The translations under genes and the position numbers were made by a program. Positions 9,756-17,955 of a stretch of 64,000 nucleotides of DNA are shown piece by piece. The stretch's first letter is position 1. The number at the start of each line of letters is the position of its first letter. This stretch comes from Massilia sp. WG5 (lineage in GTDB: Bacteria > Pseudomonadota > Gammaproteobacteria > Burkholderiales > Burkholderiaceae_D), in contig NZ_CP012640.2 in the NCBI RefSeq assembly GCF_001412595.2, positions 2,108,001 to 2,172,000 of the forward strand, written 5' to 3'. The notes beneath the pieces are model-generated. The model was not told where the DNA came from. It saw nothing but the letters and a program-made list of their open reading frames with translations, and did no database searches.

Positions 9756-10334
9756 TCATGACACCATAAAAGCGGAGGCCGCAGCACCGAGGCCCACCAG
9801 CGCCGCGCCCCCGACGCCCCACAGCAGCCAGCGGCGGCGCGTCAGCACGGTAATGGCCGCCAGCGCGACGGCGATCTGTACGCAACTGAGCGCCAGCGCC
9901 AGCCGCTCGTGCGGACGCAGCTTGGCATCGGACTCGGCCGCCAGCCTGCGCGACTCCGCCTCCAGCCGCACCGCCGTGCGCTGCACCTCGGCCCGTTCCC
10001 GGTCTTCCTTGGCGCGCTCCGCGACGAAGCGCTCCCGCACCGCCGGCTCGCCGGCCAGCGCCGCCGCCGCATCGGCGATGTGCGCCTTGGTCGACCTGGC
10101 CTGGTAATAGGCCCACTGGTCGCTGGCCTGGGTCTGCTTGAGGATGCTTTCGTTTTTCAGGAACATCGCTTCGGTCTGCGCGTTCCCGCTCTGGTAATTG
10201 ATGAGCGCCCCGACCGTCGACAGGATCGCCGTCATCAGGGCGACCTTTTGCGCCAGGCCGTCCTGGTCCCGTTCGGCGGCCTCTTCGACCGCATGCTCGT
10301 GCGGCGTGGGAATGTCGTAATCGTCGTCGTCCAT
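9756..10334 (-). CDS. DUF4337-like membrane protein
   Basis: A 192-residue protein starting at MDDDDYD (10334). The acidic N-terminus leads to one hydrophobic segment (residues ~30-46). A long charged helix follows, likely coiled coil (~50-140), containing QASDQWAYYQARSTKAHI, the signature I associate with DUF4337. Two C-terminal hydrophobic segments (ALSCVQIAVALAAITVL and the next) finish it. It starts 2 bp after the stop of the upstream channel-like gene, so the two are certainly co-translated. No biochemical role is known to me. The pairing suggests a membrane complex. Confidence 0.8.
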   Translation of the reverse strand: MDDDDYDIPTPHEHAVEEAAERDQDGLAQKVALMTAILSTVGALINYQSGNAQTEAMFLKNESILKQTQASDQWAYYQARSTKAHIADAAAALAGEPAVRERFVAERAKEDRERAEVQRTAVRLEAESRRLAAESDAKLRPHERLALALSCVQIAVALAAITVLTRRRWLLWGVGGAALVGLGAAASAFMVS

Positions 10335-10336
10335 GT

Positions 10337-11035
10337 CTATGCCAGTATGTTCACGGCGCGCGCCGCCACCAGGCCCACCGTCAGCAGCGAGGCGCTCGCC
10401 TCCACCATGAAAAGCACCTTGACGCGGACCGTGAGCGGCAGCGTGTCGGTTGGCGAAAAGGCGGTCGCGTTGGTGAACGACACGAACAGGTAATCGAAAA
10501 ATCCCGGCGTCCACTCCTCGCTTCCCGGCAGTCCGGAGCCCATCTGCGGGAACAGGAAGTCGGCAACCGGCTGTTTCACGAAGGCGCGCGTCGCCGGGCC
10601 GCCGCGGTCGATATTCCAGAACCATAGCGCGAACACGACGACGTTGGTGAACCAGATGTTCAGTGCGTCGATCAGCAGGCTTTGCCCGGTCGTTCCCCTG
10701 GCGCCGTACAGCAGGGCGTGGAGCACGACATACAGCGACTGGAAGTTGATCAGCGTGATGATGGCGGTCAGCACGATCGCCGCGCGCCGGATGATGCGCC
10801 GGTGGCGGTGGATGAGCTGCCAATGATGCTCGCTGGTGGCGCGGCGCATCTGGCTGTGGCTCCAGGCCGTGGCGACCGACAGCGGCGCCAGCAGCGCCAC
10901 CTCGAGCACGGAGGCCAGCCACCATGGGAAAACGGTCAGCTTATTGATCAGGATGGCGTTGAGCGCCGCCGTGACCAGGATTGCCCCGCGTGCGATCCAG
11001 AACTCGCGCATGTGCCGTTCGAGGTTTCTTCGCAT
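10337..11035 (-). CDS. Predicted ion-channel-like integral membrane protein
   Basis: About 232 residues with four to five hydrophobic helices and no assigned function. The last two helices flank FFDYLFVSFTNATAFSPTDT, which resembles the re-entrant pore loop between the helices of a two-TM channel; the helix after it is LTVGLVAARAVNIL. Channel function is inference from layout only. Start: GTG 11077, ATG 11035 and ATG 11011 are in frame. 11035 is used because a -10-like CATACT ends just before it, which would make the mRNA leaderless. It heads the unit with the DUF4337-like and small secreted genes. Confidence 0.7.
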   Translation of the reverse strand: MRRNLERHMREFWIARGAILVTAALNAILINKLTVFPWWLASVLEVALLAPLSVATAWSHSQMRRATSEHHWQLIHRHRRIIRRAAIVLTAIITLINFQSLYVVLHALLYGARGTTGQSLLIDALNIWFTNVVVFALWFWNIDRGGPATRAFVKQPVADFLFPQMGSGLPGSEEWTPGFFDYLFVSFTNATAFSPTDTLPLTVRVKVLFMVEASASLLTVGLVAARAVNILA

Positions 11036-11041
11036 GGGGCG

Positions 11042-11095
11042 AGTATGCCTCGTTTCCGGACGCGCACGAATCGCCACGGATTACCGTTTGGCAAT
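11042..11095 (-). promoter_or_regulatory. Operator and -10-like box upstream of the channel-like gene
   Basis: Minus-strand site ATTGCCAAACGGTAAT (11095-11080) belongs to the same operator family, with the weakest match of the five. The -10-like CATACT (11047-11042) is 32 bp away instead of 22-23, which is one helical turn further, so the same face of the helix is kept. Confidence 0.45.
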
Positions 11096-11101
11096 GTTCA
11101 G

Positions 11102-12469
11102 CTAGCGCTTGGGGAACACGAGGCTGACTTCCAGGCCCGGCCTGGCGTTGCGCAGCTGCACGCTGGCGCCATGCAGTTGCGCGATGGCGCTCACGCTCGA
11201 CAGCCCGAGGCCGTTGCCCGGCAGGTGGCGGCTCTGGTCGACCCGGTAGAAGCGTTCGCACAGGCGGCCGATGTCGGCTTCCGGCACGCCCGGGCCGTAG
11301 TCGCGCACCGACACCACGCTGTCCAGCTGGCCGCCGTGCACCCCGATGTCGACATGGGCGCCGGACTGTGCGTACTTGATCGCATTGTCGATCAGGCTGG
11401 CCAGCGCGGTCGCCAGCAGGTCGCGGTCGCCGTGCACGCTCAGCGTCTCCACGCCGGTGTAGCGCAGCACCATCCCGCGCTCCTCGGCGGCGGCCTCGTA
11501 CAGTTCGACCATGTCGCGCGCAATGGCGGCGATGTCCAGCAGCCCGAAGGAACGGGTGCGCACGCCGCTTTCGGCGGCCGCGATCTGCAGCAGCTTGTCG
11601 AACAGGCCGATCAGGTTGTCGATTTCCTCGATCGCCAGGCGGGCGTCGCCGACCAGCGCGCGTGGCTCGGCGGAGGCCTCGAGCGCCCGCTCCAGCCGGC
11701 TGCGCACCCGGCTCAGCGGCGTGCGCAGGTCGTGCGCGATCGCGTTCGACACGTGGCGCACCCCTTCCATCAAGGACTCGATGCGGTCGAGCATCTGGTT
11801 GATGTCGGCGCCGAGCCGCGCGAACTCGTCGTTGCCCTGCACCGCGATCCGGCTCGACAATTCGCCGGCTTCGATGCGCGCGGCCGTGCGCCGGATGTGC
11901 CCGACGCGCGCTTCGATCAGGCGCCGGAACAGCTGGGCGCCGGCGAAGGCCAGCAGCAGCGATACCGGCGAGCTGATCAGCAGCGCCCGCTCGATGACCT
12001 CGCGGATCGCATCGAGTTCGCTCAGGTCGCGCCCGACCACCAGCCGCCGGCCATCGCCGAGCGGGAGCGCCGTCAGGCGCACCGACACCAGCCCCTTGCT
12101 GCGATGGACTTCCTCGAAGACCAGCTCGCCCGGCGGCGGCAAGGGTCCCTGCAAGGCCGGGAGGTTGCCGATCAGGATCCGCCCGTCGCCGTCGACCAGG
12201 CCGACCAGTTCGGTGTCGCTGTCGATCCGGTCATGCAGCTGGAGGTCGATCTGGCGCACCAGGCCGACGTCCCCTTCGTCGCGCCAGGCGCGGAACAGGT
12301 TCTGCGCGATGGCCTCGATCTTGTTGTCCAGCGAACGCTCGAACACGCCGACCGTGCCGAAGTAGAAGATCGCCGACAGCGCCGCGACCGACAGCGCCAC
12401 CAGCAGGCCGTAGCCGACCGCCAGCCGCGCGGCGATCGAGCCGCGCAGGCTAAGACGCAGCCGGGCCAT
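11102..12469 (-). CDS. Sensor histidine kinase of an OmpR-type two-component system
   Basis: Membrane histidine kinase (455 aa), partner of the response regulator whose 3' end it overlaps by 20 bp. TM1 is at residues ~14-37, a periplasmic region of about 125 residues follows, then TM2 (~163-186) and HAMP. The HisKA box is NAIAHDLRTPLSRVRSRLE with the phospho-acceptor His. The ATPase domain has an N-box (SLIDNAIKYA), G1 (DYGPGVPEADI) and G2 (GNGLGLSSVSAI). All catalytic motifs are intact. The periplasmic part has no metal-binding cluster I can recognise, so the stimulus is unknown. Its gene is transcribed after the regulator from the operator-bearing promoter at 13175-13219. Confidence 0.93.
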   Translation of the reverse strand: MARLRLSLRGSIAARLAVGYGLLVALSVAALSAIFYFGTVGVFERSLDNKIEAIAQNLFRAWRDEGDVGLVRQIDLQLHDRIDSDTELVGLVDGDGRILIGNLPALQGPLPPPGELVFEEVHRSKGLVSVRLTALPLGDGRRLVVGRDLSELDAIREVIERALLISSPVSLLLAFAGAQLFRRLIEARVGHIRRTAARIEAGELSSRIAVQGNDEFARLGADINQMLDRIESLMEGVRHVSNAIAHDLRTPLSRVRSRLERALEASAEPRALVGDARLAIEEIDNLIGLFDKLLQIAAAESGVRTRSFGLLDIAAIARDMVELYEAAAEERGMVLRYTGVETLSVHGDRDLLATALASLIDNAIKYAQSGAHVDIGVHGGQLDSVVSVRDYGPGVPEADIGRLCERFYRVDQSRHLPGNGLGLSSVSAIAQLHGASVQLRNARPGLEVSLVFPKR

Positions 12470-13151
12470 AACCCGAAGGGCTCAGTACATAACCGGCGCC
12501 GCGCACCGTGTGGATGAGGGGTGGATCGAAATCCTTGTCGATCTTGCTGCGCAGGCGGCTGATCTGCACGTCGATCACATTGGTCTGCGGATCGAAATGG
12601 TATTCCCAGACGCCTTCCAGCAGCATGGTGCGGGTCACGATCTGGCCCTCGTGGCGCATCAGGTACTCCAGCAGGCGGAATTCGCGCGGCTGCAGGTTGA
12701 TCGCGACGCCGCGCCGCGTGGCCCGGCTGGTGCGCAGGTCGAGCTGCAGGTCGGCCACCTGCAGCTGGGTCACCTCGTGCGACCAGCTCGCCCGGCGCGT
12801 CAGGTTGGCGACCCGCGCCAGCAGTTCGGACATCACGAAGGGCTTGGCCAGGTAGTCGTCGCTGCCGGCGCGCAGGCCGCGCACGCGCTCGTCGACGCTG
12901 TTCAGGGCGCTCAGGATCAGCACCGGCGTCATGTCGCCGCGCGCGCGCATCTGCTCGAGGATGCCGACGCCGTCGACCTGGCCGGGCAGCATGCGGTCCA
13001 GCACCACGATATCCCAGCGCCGTTCGCGCAGCCGGGTGCTGCCGTCGCTGCCATTGTCGAGCGCAAGCACGGTGTAGCCGGCGGACTCGAGGCCGGCGCG
13101 CAGGTAGTCGCGGGTTTCGGCGTCGTCTTCGATGACGAGACAGTGTGGCAT
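12450..13151 (-). CDS. OmpR-family response regulator
   Basis: DNA-binding response regulator (233 aa): receiver domain with acidic pocket (IEDD), phospho-acceptor Asp in VVLDRMLPG and the lysine in YLAKPF, then a winged-helix domain ending in NVIDVQISRLRSKIDKD and HTVRGAGYVL. In overall pattern it resembles the CusR/CopR-like branch. It heads an operon with the kinase (20-bp overlap). The start ATG at 13151 has an A-rich AGAGG upstream. Its own promoter carries the palindrome also found at four neighbouring promoters, so it probably autoregulates and controls the flanking envelope genes (inference). Confidence 0.94.
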   Translation of the reverse strand: MPHCLVIEDDAETRDYLRAGLESAGYTVLALDNGSDGSTRLRERRWDIVVLDRMLPGQVDGVGILEQMRARGDMTPVLILSALNSVDERVRGLRAGSDDYLAKPFVMSELLARVANLTRRASWSHEVTQLQVADLQLDLRTSRATRRGVAINLQPREFRLLEYLMRHEGQIVTRTMLLEGVWEYHFDPQTNVIDVQISRLRSKIDKDFDPPLIHTVRGAGYVLSPSGYGPAAS

Positions 13152-13174
13152 GGCTGCTAAGAGGAAAAAAACTC

Positions 13175-13219
13175 AGTATAGGCGAGTGGGCGGGCCTTGG
13201 GGGATTACGGTTCCGTAAG
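13175..13219 (-). promoter_or_regulatory. Operator and -10 box of the two-component operon
   Basis: Minus-strand site CTTACGGAACCGTAAT (13219-13204), an almost perfect palindrome, is followed after 23 bp by TATACT (13180-13175). There is no -35 consensus. The operator centre is near -43. Confidence 0.65.
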
Positions 13220-13239
13220 CCGGGCGCCGCGGCCGCGGA

Positions 13240-14433
13240 TCACGCGCTCAAGCGCGCCATCACGTCGACCACGTGATCGATCTGGGCGCGGGTATGGCCT
13301 GCATTCATCATGAAGCGCAGGCGCGCCTGGCCCACCGGCACCGCCGGGAACTGGATCGCGTCGACGTGCACGCCCTCGGCCCGCAGCGCACGCGCGAAGT
13401 GCTGGCAGCGCGCGGCGTCGCCGATCAGGACCGGCACGATCGGCGTGGCGGTCGAGGTCAGCTCGTAGCCGAGCGGGCGCATGCGCTCGACGAAGTAGCG
13501 CTGGTTGTCCCACAGGCGCGCGCGGCGCTGCGGCTCTTCCTGCAGGATGTCGAGCGCGGCCAGCAGGGCGTTGGCCTGGTCCGGCGGCGGCGGGCAGGTG
13601 AAACCGTAGGCCGAACTGGTCAGGCGCAGCACCTCGGCCATCTCGCTGTCGAGGGCGACGAAGCCGCCGATCGCGCCGAGCGCCTTGCTCAGCGTACCCA
13701 TCTGCATGATGGTCGGGCTGTAGCAGCCGAAGTGCTCGGAGGTGCCGCCGCCGTTCGCGCCCAGCACGCCGGTTGCGTGGGCGTCGTCGATGTACAGGAT
13801 GGCGCCGTAGCGCTCGGCCAGCCGGGTCAGTTCCGGCAGCGGCGCGATCGTCCCTTCCATGCTGAACACGCCATCGCTGACGATGATCGGGCTGATCCCG
13901 TCGGCGGCCTTGAGCAGCGATTCCAGGTGGTCCATGTCGGCATGGCGGTAGGTATGGCGCTCGGCGCCCGACATCAGGATGCCTTCGCGGATGCTGATGT
14001 GGTTGTACTCGTCCGTGAAGTAGGCGTACTTGCGCCGCTTCTTGGGACGGAAGCCGTGCAGGCGCGCCAGCATGCCGGCCTTGGTCAGCGTCGACAGCAC
14101 GCCGATATTGGTCATGTAGCCGGTGACGAACAGCACCGCATCGGTCTTGTGCTTGAGGGCGCCCAAGCGACGCTCCAGCTCGCGGTACACCGGCAGGTCG
14201 CCGCCCAGCAGGCGCGACTCGCAGTTGCCGACGCCATAGCGGTCGAGGCCGGCCTTGGCGGCTTCGACCAGGCGCGGGTGATTCGCCAGCGCCAGGTAGT
14301 TATTCGTGCTGAAGGAGACGGCGGCCTCGCCGTTGACGCGGAACACCGGGTCCGGCAGCGTGTCGTGCACCGCCGATTCGTGATGGATGGCGTGGCTCTG
14401 CAGCCAGTCGGCGATATCGCTCAGGTCGTGCAT
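13240..14433 (-). CDS. Alpha-oxoamine synthase family PLP enzyme (BioF/Kbl/SPT-like)
   Basis: PLP-dependent enzyme of the alpha-oxoamine synthase family (397 aa), which condenses an amino acid with an acyl-CoA. Landmarks: STNNYLALANHP near the N-terminus, GVGNCESRLLGGD, the His of the cofactor stack in DEYNHISIREG, DDAHATGVLG (PLP Asp/His), and the Schiff-base lysine in MGTLSKALGAIGGF. The ATG at 14433 is used because homologues begin shortly before the core fold; its SD is weak and the 5' UTR would be about 100 nt. It is not next to bio genes, so a biotin role is unlikely. A sphingoid-type lipid, a CqsA-like signal or KBL activity are all possible. It carries the operator shared with the two-component system. 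Confidence 0.88.
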   Translation of the reverse strand: MHDLSDIADWLQSHAIHHESAVHDTLPDPVFRVNGEAAVSFSTNNYLALANHPRLVEAAKAGLDRYGVGNCESRLLGGDLPVYRELERRLGALKHKTDAVLFVTGYMTNIGVLSTLTKAGMLARLHGFRPKKRRKYAYFTDEYNHISIREGILMSGAERHTYRHADMDHLESLLKAADGISPIIVSDGVFSMEGTIAPLPELTRLAERYGAILYIDDAHATGVLGANGGGTSEHFGCYSPTIMQMGTLSKALGAIGGFVALDSEMAEVLRLTSSAYGFTCPPPPDQANALLAALDILQEEPQRRARLWDNQRYFVERMRPLGYELTSTATPIVPVLIGDAARCQHFARALRAEGVHVDAIQFPAVPVGQARLRFMMNAGHTRAQIDHVVDVMARLSA

Positions 14434-14543
14434 GGTGGTCGTGGTGCGGTCTTGGTTGGAAGTCGAATGGGACGAGGCGCAGTGCGGCGGCGCGGCGGCC
14501 GCGGCAGGGATCGGCCGGCGGCCGGCATGCGCGAATCGAGCGC

Positions 14544-14587
14544 AGTATAGGTGCGCCGTATCGGGAGGAAAATTACGGTTCGGTAAT
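14544..14587 (-). promoter_or_regulatory. Operator and -10 box of the oxoamine synthase gene
   Basis: Minus-strand site ATTACCGAACCGTAAT (14587-14572) is the consensus operator, followed after 22 bp by TATACT (14549-14544). There is no -35 box. The operator centre is near -42. The 323-bp gap between the two divergent genes (14434-14756) contains this promoter, the porin promoter, and otherwise nothing recognisable. Confidence 0.68.
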
Positions 14588-14638
14588 GTCGATGACAGCA
14601 AGACAATCTTTACCCCGAACTGTTGTAAGGACGGCTCA

Positions 14639-14682
14639 ATTACCGAATCGTAATGACATGCTGCGCCGCAGCAAACTATCAT
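14639..14682 (+). promoter_or_regulatory. Operator and -10 box of the porin gene
   Basis: Plus-strand site ATTACCGAATCGTAAT (14639-14654), then 22 bp, then TATCAT (14677-14682, five of six matches to the sigma-70 -10 box). There is no -35 consensus. It faces the porin gene, with a leader of about 68 nt. Confidence 0.68.
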
Positions 14683-14756
14683 GCGCGCCGGCCGCAATCC
14701 GCCGCCGCTTTGAAAACGTGCATGGCAATATGCTGCGCATCCCGACGGAGAAAGCG

Positions 14757-16079
14757 ATGTGTTTCGATCAATTCAAGCAGGCTGCGCCGTGGCTGCTGCT
14801 GGCCGCACTGGCGCCCGCCACGGTGCGCGCCGATGAACTGCCGCAGGAAGAAACCTGGAACGCCCACGCCCAGGCCACCTATGTCTGGCAGCTCAAGCCA
14901 TCCTTCCCGGCCTCCTACAGCGGGCCGGCCAGCCTGCTGCCGCAGCGCGAGACCGGCTATTCCTTCAGCGCCACCGCCGCCTTCGGCCTGCGTCCGTGGG
15001 CCGGGGCCGAGCTCTACCTCGATCCGGAACTGGTGCAGGGCAAGGCGTTCTCGAACCTGCACGGCCTGGGCGGCATGAGCAATGGCGAGCAGCAGAAGAC
15101 CAGCGGGCCGAATCCGACCCTGTACCGCGCGCGCCTGTTCCTGCGCCAGACCTGGGACCTGGGCGGCGAGCGCCAGGCGGTGGCATCGGACCTGAACCAG
15201 CTGGCCGGCGCGGTGTCCAGGCGCCGTCTCGTGCTCACCGCCGGCAACCTGGCCGTCAGCGACATCTTCGACAACAACGCCTATGCCCACGATGCCCGCA
15301 GCCAGTTCCTGAACTGGGCGCTGCTGGCGCACGGGGCCTGGGATTTCGCGGCCGACGCGCGCGGCTACAGCTGGGGCGCGGCGCTGGAATACATCGACGG
15401 CCCCTGGGCGCTGCGCGGCGGGCGCTTCCTGGTGCCGGCCGAGTCGAACGGCCTGGCGCTCGACAAGCGCATCTTCCGCCACTACGGCGACCAGCTCGAA
15501 CTCGAACGCGCCACCGCCTGGCTGGGCCAGCCCGGCAAGCTGCGCCTGCTGGTGTTCCGCGACCGCGCGCGCATGGGGGGATTTGGCGACGCGCTGGCGG
15601 CGGCCGGCGGCGGCGTGCCGGACGTGGCGCAGGTGCGCCGCGAACGCAGCAAGCTCGGCGCCGGCCTCAATGCCGAACAGGCGCTCGGCGAGGACGCCGG
15701 CCTGTTCGTGCGCGCCAGCTGGAACGACGGGAAGTCGGAAACCTATGCCTTCGCCGAGATCGAGCGCTCGCTGTCGGCAGGGCTTACGCTGCAGGGCTCG
15801 GCGTGGGGACGCGCCGGCGACACGCTCGGCCTGGCCCTGGTGCGGAATAGCCTGTCGGCGGCGCACCGCGCCTACCTGGCCGCCGGCGGCGTCGGCGCCT
15901 TCATCGGCGACGGCCGCCTGGACTACCGGCCGGAATCGATCGCCGAGGCGTATTACCGGATTCCGCTGGCCGCGGGCGCCGCGCTGTCGCTGGACTTCCA
16001 GCACATCGCCAACCCCGGCTACAACCGGGCGCGCGGGCCGGTCGACGTCGGCTCGCTGCGCCTGCATATCGCCTACTGA
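14757..16079 (+). CDS. Putative OprB-like carbohydrate-selective porin
   Basis: Outer-membrane beta-barrel protein of the OprB type (440 aa). The ATG at 14757 is chosen because GGAG lies 6 bp upstream and MCFDQFKQAAPWLLLAALAP starts a Sec signal peptide cleaved after VRA. Upstream in-frame ATGs lack these. The mature chain has alternating beta-strand patterns, an early LYLDPELVQGKAFSNLHGLG region and a late FQHIANPGYNRARGPVDVGS region, and ends in a terminal aromatic (IAY) for barrel insertion. The OprB assignment rests on this pattern. The substrate is unknown. It is divergent from the oxoamine synthase, and both promoters carry the same operator. Confidence 0.84.
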   Translation: MCFDQFKQAAPWLLLAALAPATVRADELPQEETWNAHAQATYVWQLKPSFPASYSGPASLLPQRETGYSFSATAAFGLRPWAGAELYLDPELVQGKAFSNLHGLGGMSNGEQQKTSGPNPTLYRARLFLRQTWDLGGERQAVASDLNQLAGAVSRRRLVLTAGNLAVSDIFDNNAYAHDARSQFLNWALLAHGAWDFAADARGYSWGAALEYIDGPWALRGGRFLVPAESNGLALDKRIFRHYGDQLELERATAWLGQPGKLRLLVFRDRARMGGFGDALAAAGGGVPDVAQVRRERSKLGAGLNAEQALGEDAGLFVRASWNDGKSETYAFAEIERSLSAGLTLQGSAWGRAGDTLGLALVRNSLSAAHRAYLAAGGVGAFIGDGRLDYRPESIAEAYYRIPLAAGAALSLDFQHIANPGYNRARGPVDVGSLRLHIAY

Positions 16080-16089
16080 GAACCCGGGC

Positions 16090-17334
16090 TCAGTCGCCCA
16101 GGAACATCTCCTGCAGGTCGTTCAGGAAGCGCTGTCCCAGTTCGGTCGGCCTGATGAGCTTGAAGTCGCGGTAGATCAGGCCCTTGGCCTCGGCCTCGTT
16201 CAGGGCCTTCTCGATGGCGGTAATCGACATGCCGGTGCGCTCGCCGAACAGGTTCGGGTCGAAGCCTTCGGTCAGGCGGAGCAGGTTGAGCATGAACTCG
16301 AAGCCCATCTCGCCGCGCGCGATCTCGCGTTCCTCGTGCACCGCGTTGCCCTTCTGCGCCGCCTCGATGAAGGAAGCCGGCTGCTTGTAGCGCGCCTGGC
16401 GCAGCACGCGGTGCGGGAAGGACAGCTTGGAGTGGGCGCCGGCCCCGATGCCGAGATAGTCGCCGAAGGTCCAGTAGTTCAGGTTATGGCGCGCGCGGTG
16501 GCCCGGCTTCGCATACGCCGACACCTCGTAGTGCTCGTACCCTGCCCCGGCCATCGTCTCGAGGATCATGTCCTGGATGTCGGCGCTCTCGTCGTCGCTG
16601 GGCAGCTGCGGCGGATACTTCGCGAACACGGTGTTCGGCTCCATCGTCAGGTGATACAGCGACAGGTGCGGCGGCGCGAAGCCCAGCGCGGTCTCGATGT
16701 CGCGCCGCGCTTCCTCGAGCGTCTGGCCGGGCAGCGCGTACATCAGGTCGAGGTTGAAGTTGTCGAAATTCGCCTGCGCTATCTCGACCGCGCGCCGGGC
16801 TTCGTTCTCGTCGTGGATGCGGCCCAGCGCCTGCAGGTGCCGGCCATTGAAACTCTGGATGCCGATCGACAGGCGGTTGATGCCGCTGGCGCGGTAGGCC
16901 TTGAATTTCTCGGCCTCGAAGGTGCCGGGATTCGCTTCCATCGTGATCTCGGCATTGATCTCGAGCGGCAGCAGGGTGCGCAGGTCGGACAGCAGGCGGT
17001 CCAGTCCCGCGGCCGACATCAGGCTCGGCGTGCCGCCGCCGATGAAGACGGTGTGGATCTTGCGGCCCCAGATCAGCGGCAGCGACTGCTCGAGGTCGGC
17101 GCGCAGCGCGTCCAGGTATTCCTGCTCCGGGATCGGGCCCTTCGACTCGTGCGAATTGAAGTCGCAGTAGGGGCACTTGCGCACGCACCAGGGCCAGTGG
17201 ATGTACAGCGACAGCGGCGGCAGCGCCGCCAGGTTCAGGGAACCGGGCTGCAGGTATTGCAGGGCGGCGGTGGCGGGCGAACGCGGCTCGAGGTTCGCCG
17301 CGATGCCATTGCCGACGGGTTTGATCGGGATCAT
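16090..17334 (-). CDS. hemW: Radical SAM heme chaperone HemW
   Basis: Oxygen-independent coproporphyrinogen-oxidase-like protein (414 aa), now regarded as a heme chaperone. The 4Fe-4S cluster motif is IHWPWCVRKCPYCDFNSH (CxxxCxxC, residues ~45-62), followed by the SAM-binding GGGTPS and EANPGTF, then NRLSIGIQSF. The C-terminal HemN-type domain includes NLNYWTFGDYLGIGAGAHS. The start overlaps the rdgB stop by 4 bp (ATGA), so translation is coupled. The ATG lies about 45 codons before the cluster motif, a little longer than usual. Confidence 0.95.
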   Translation of the reverse strand: MIPIKPVGNGIAANLEPRSPATAALQYLQPGSLNLAALPPLSLYIHWPWCVRKCPYCDFNSHESKGPIPEQEYLDALRADLEQSLPLIWGRKIHTVFIGGGTPSLMSAAGLDRLLSDLRTLLPLEINAEITMEANPGTFEAEKFKAYRASGINRLSIGIQSFNGRHLQALGRIHDENEARRAVEIAQANFDNFNLDLMYALPGQTLEEARRDIETALGFAPPHLSLYHLTMEPNTVFAKYPPQLPSDDESADIQDMILETMAGAGYEHYEVSAYAKPGHRARHNLNYWTFGDYLGIGAGAHSKLSFPHRVLRQARYKQPASFIEAAQKGNAVHEEREIARGEMGFEFMLNLLRLTEGFDPNLFGERTGMSITAIEKALNEAEAKGLIYRDFKLIRPTELGQRFLNDLQEMFLGD

Positions 17335-17927
17335 TTCAGGAGCTCGCCCAGTTTATCGACCAGGACCCGGATCGCCTGGCCGCGGTGGGAAATCGCATTC
17401 TTTTCGGACGGCTCGAGCTCGGCGGTGGTCCTGCCGAGTTCCGGGATCAGGAAATAAGGGTCGTAGCCGAAGCCGTTGGCGCCGCGCGGCGTGTCGACGA
17501 TCCGGCCGCGCCAGACGCCGTCGGCGATCACCGGCTGCGGATCGTCGGCATGGCGCACGTAGACCAGCACGCAGTAGTAATAGGCCGACCGGTCGGCGTG
17601 GCCGGCGAGATCCTGGATCAGCTTGTCGTTGTTGCGGGCGTCCGACTTCGGCTCGCCGGCATAGCGCGCCGACAGCACGCCGGGCGCACCGCCGAGGGCG
17701 TTCACGCAGACGCCGGAATCGTCGGCCAGCGCCGGCAGTCCGGTCAGGCGCGCGGCGTGGCGGGCCTTCTGCAGCGCGTTCTCGATGAAGGTGCCGAAGG
17801 GCTCCTCGGCTTCGGGAACGTCGAATTCGCCCTGCGGATGCAGTTCGAAACCGATCGGCGCCAGCAGCTGGGCAAATTCCTTGAGCTTGCCTGCGTTGTT
17901 GGAGGCAAGGATGAGGCGTTGGGTCAT
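17331..17927 (-). CDS. rdgB: RdgB/HAM1 non-canonical purine NTP pyrophosphatase
   Basis: Hydrolyses XTP, dITP and ITP to the monophosphates and so keeps deaminated purines out of nucleic acids (198 aa, normal length). Signature motifs: ASNNAGKLKEF at the N-terminus (triphosphate binding), LADDSGVCVNALGGAPGVLS (residues ~71-90) and SARYAGEP, FGYDPYF, SHRGQA near the C-terminus. It precedes hemW with a 4-bp overlap. In many Burkholderiales rph would sit directly upstream; here a kinase gene ends 28 bp away. Confidence 0.96.
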   Translation of the reverse strand: MTQRLILASNNAGKLKEFAQLLAPIGFELHPQGEFDVPEAEEPFGTFIENALQKARHAARLTGLPALADDSGVCVNALGGAPGVLSARYAGEPKSDARNNDKLIQDLAGHADRSAYYYCVLVYVRHADDPQPVIADGVWRGRIVDTPRGANGFGYDPYFLIPELGRTTAELEPSEKNAISHRGQAIRVLVDKLGELLK

Positions 17928-17955
17928 GATGTGTTCGGGTAGCGCGGGGAAGGCG

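Noticed and set aside
10682-12517. A 611-codon plus-strand frame opposite the sensor kinase and channel-like gene
   Set aside because: The complementary strand encodes a full histidine kinase with all motifs; this frame has none.
11102-14433. CqsA/LqsA-type quorum-sensing system formed by the oxoamine synthase and two-component genes
   Set aside because: The sensor is a two-TM HAMP kinase, not the six-TM type that detects such signals, and the regulator is OmpR-type. The synthase alone could still make a signal.
13240-14697. Extension of the oxoamine synthase upstream to 14697
   Set aside because: The extra 88 residues have no homology and run across the two operators; ATG 14433 starts near the fold.
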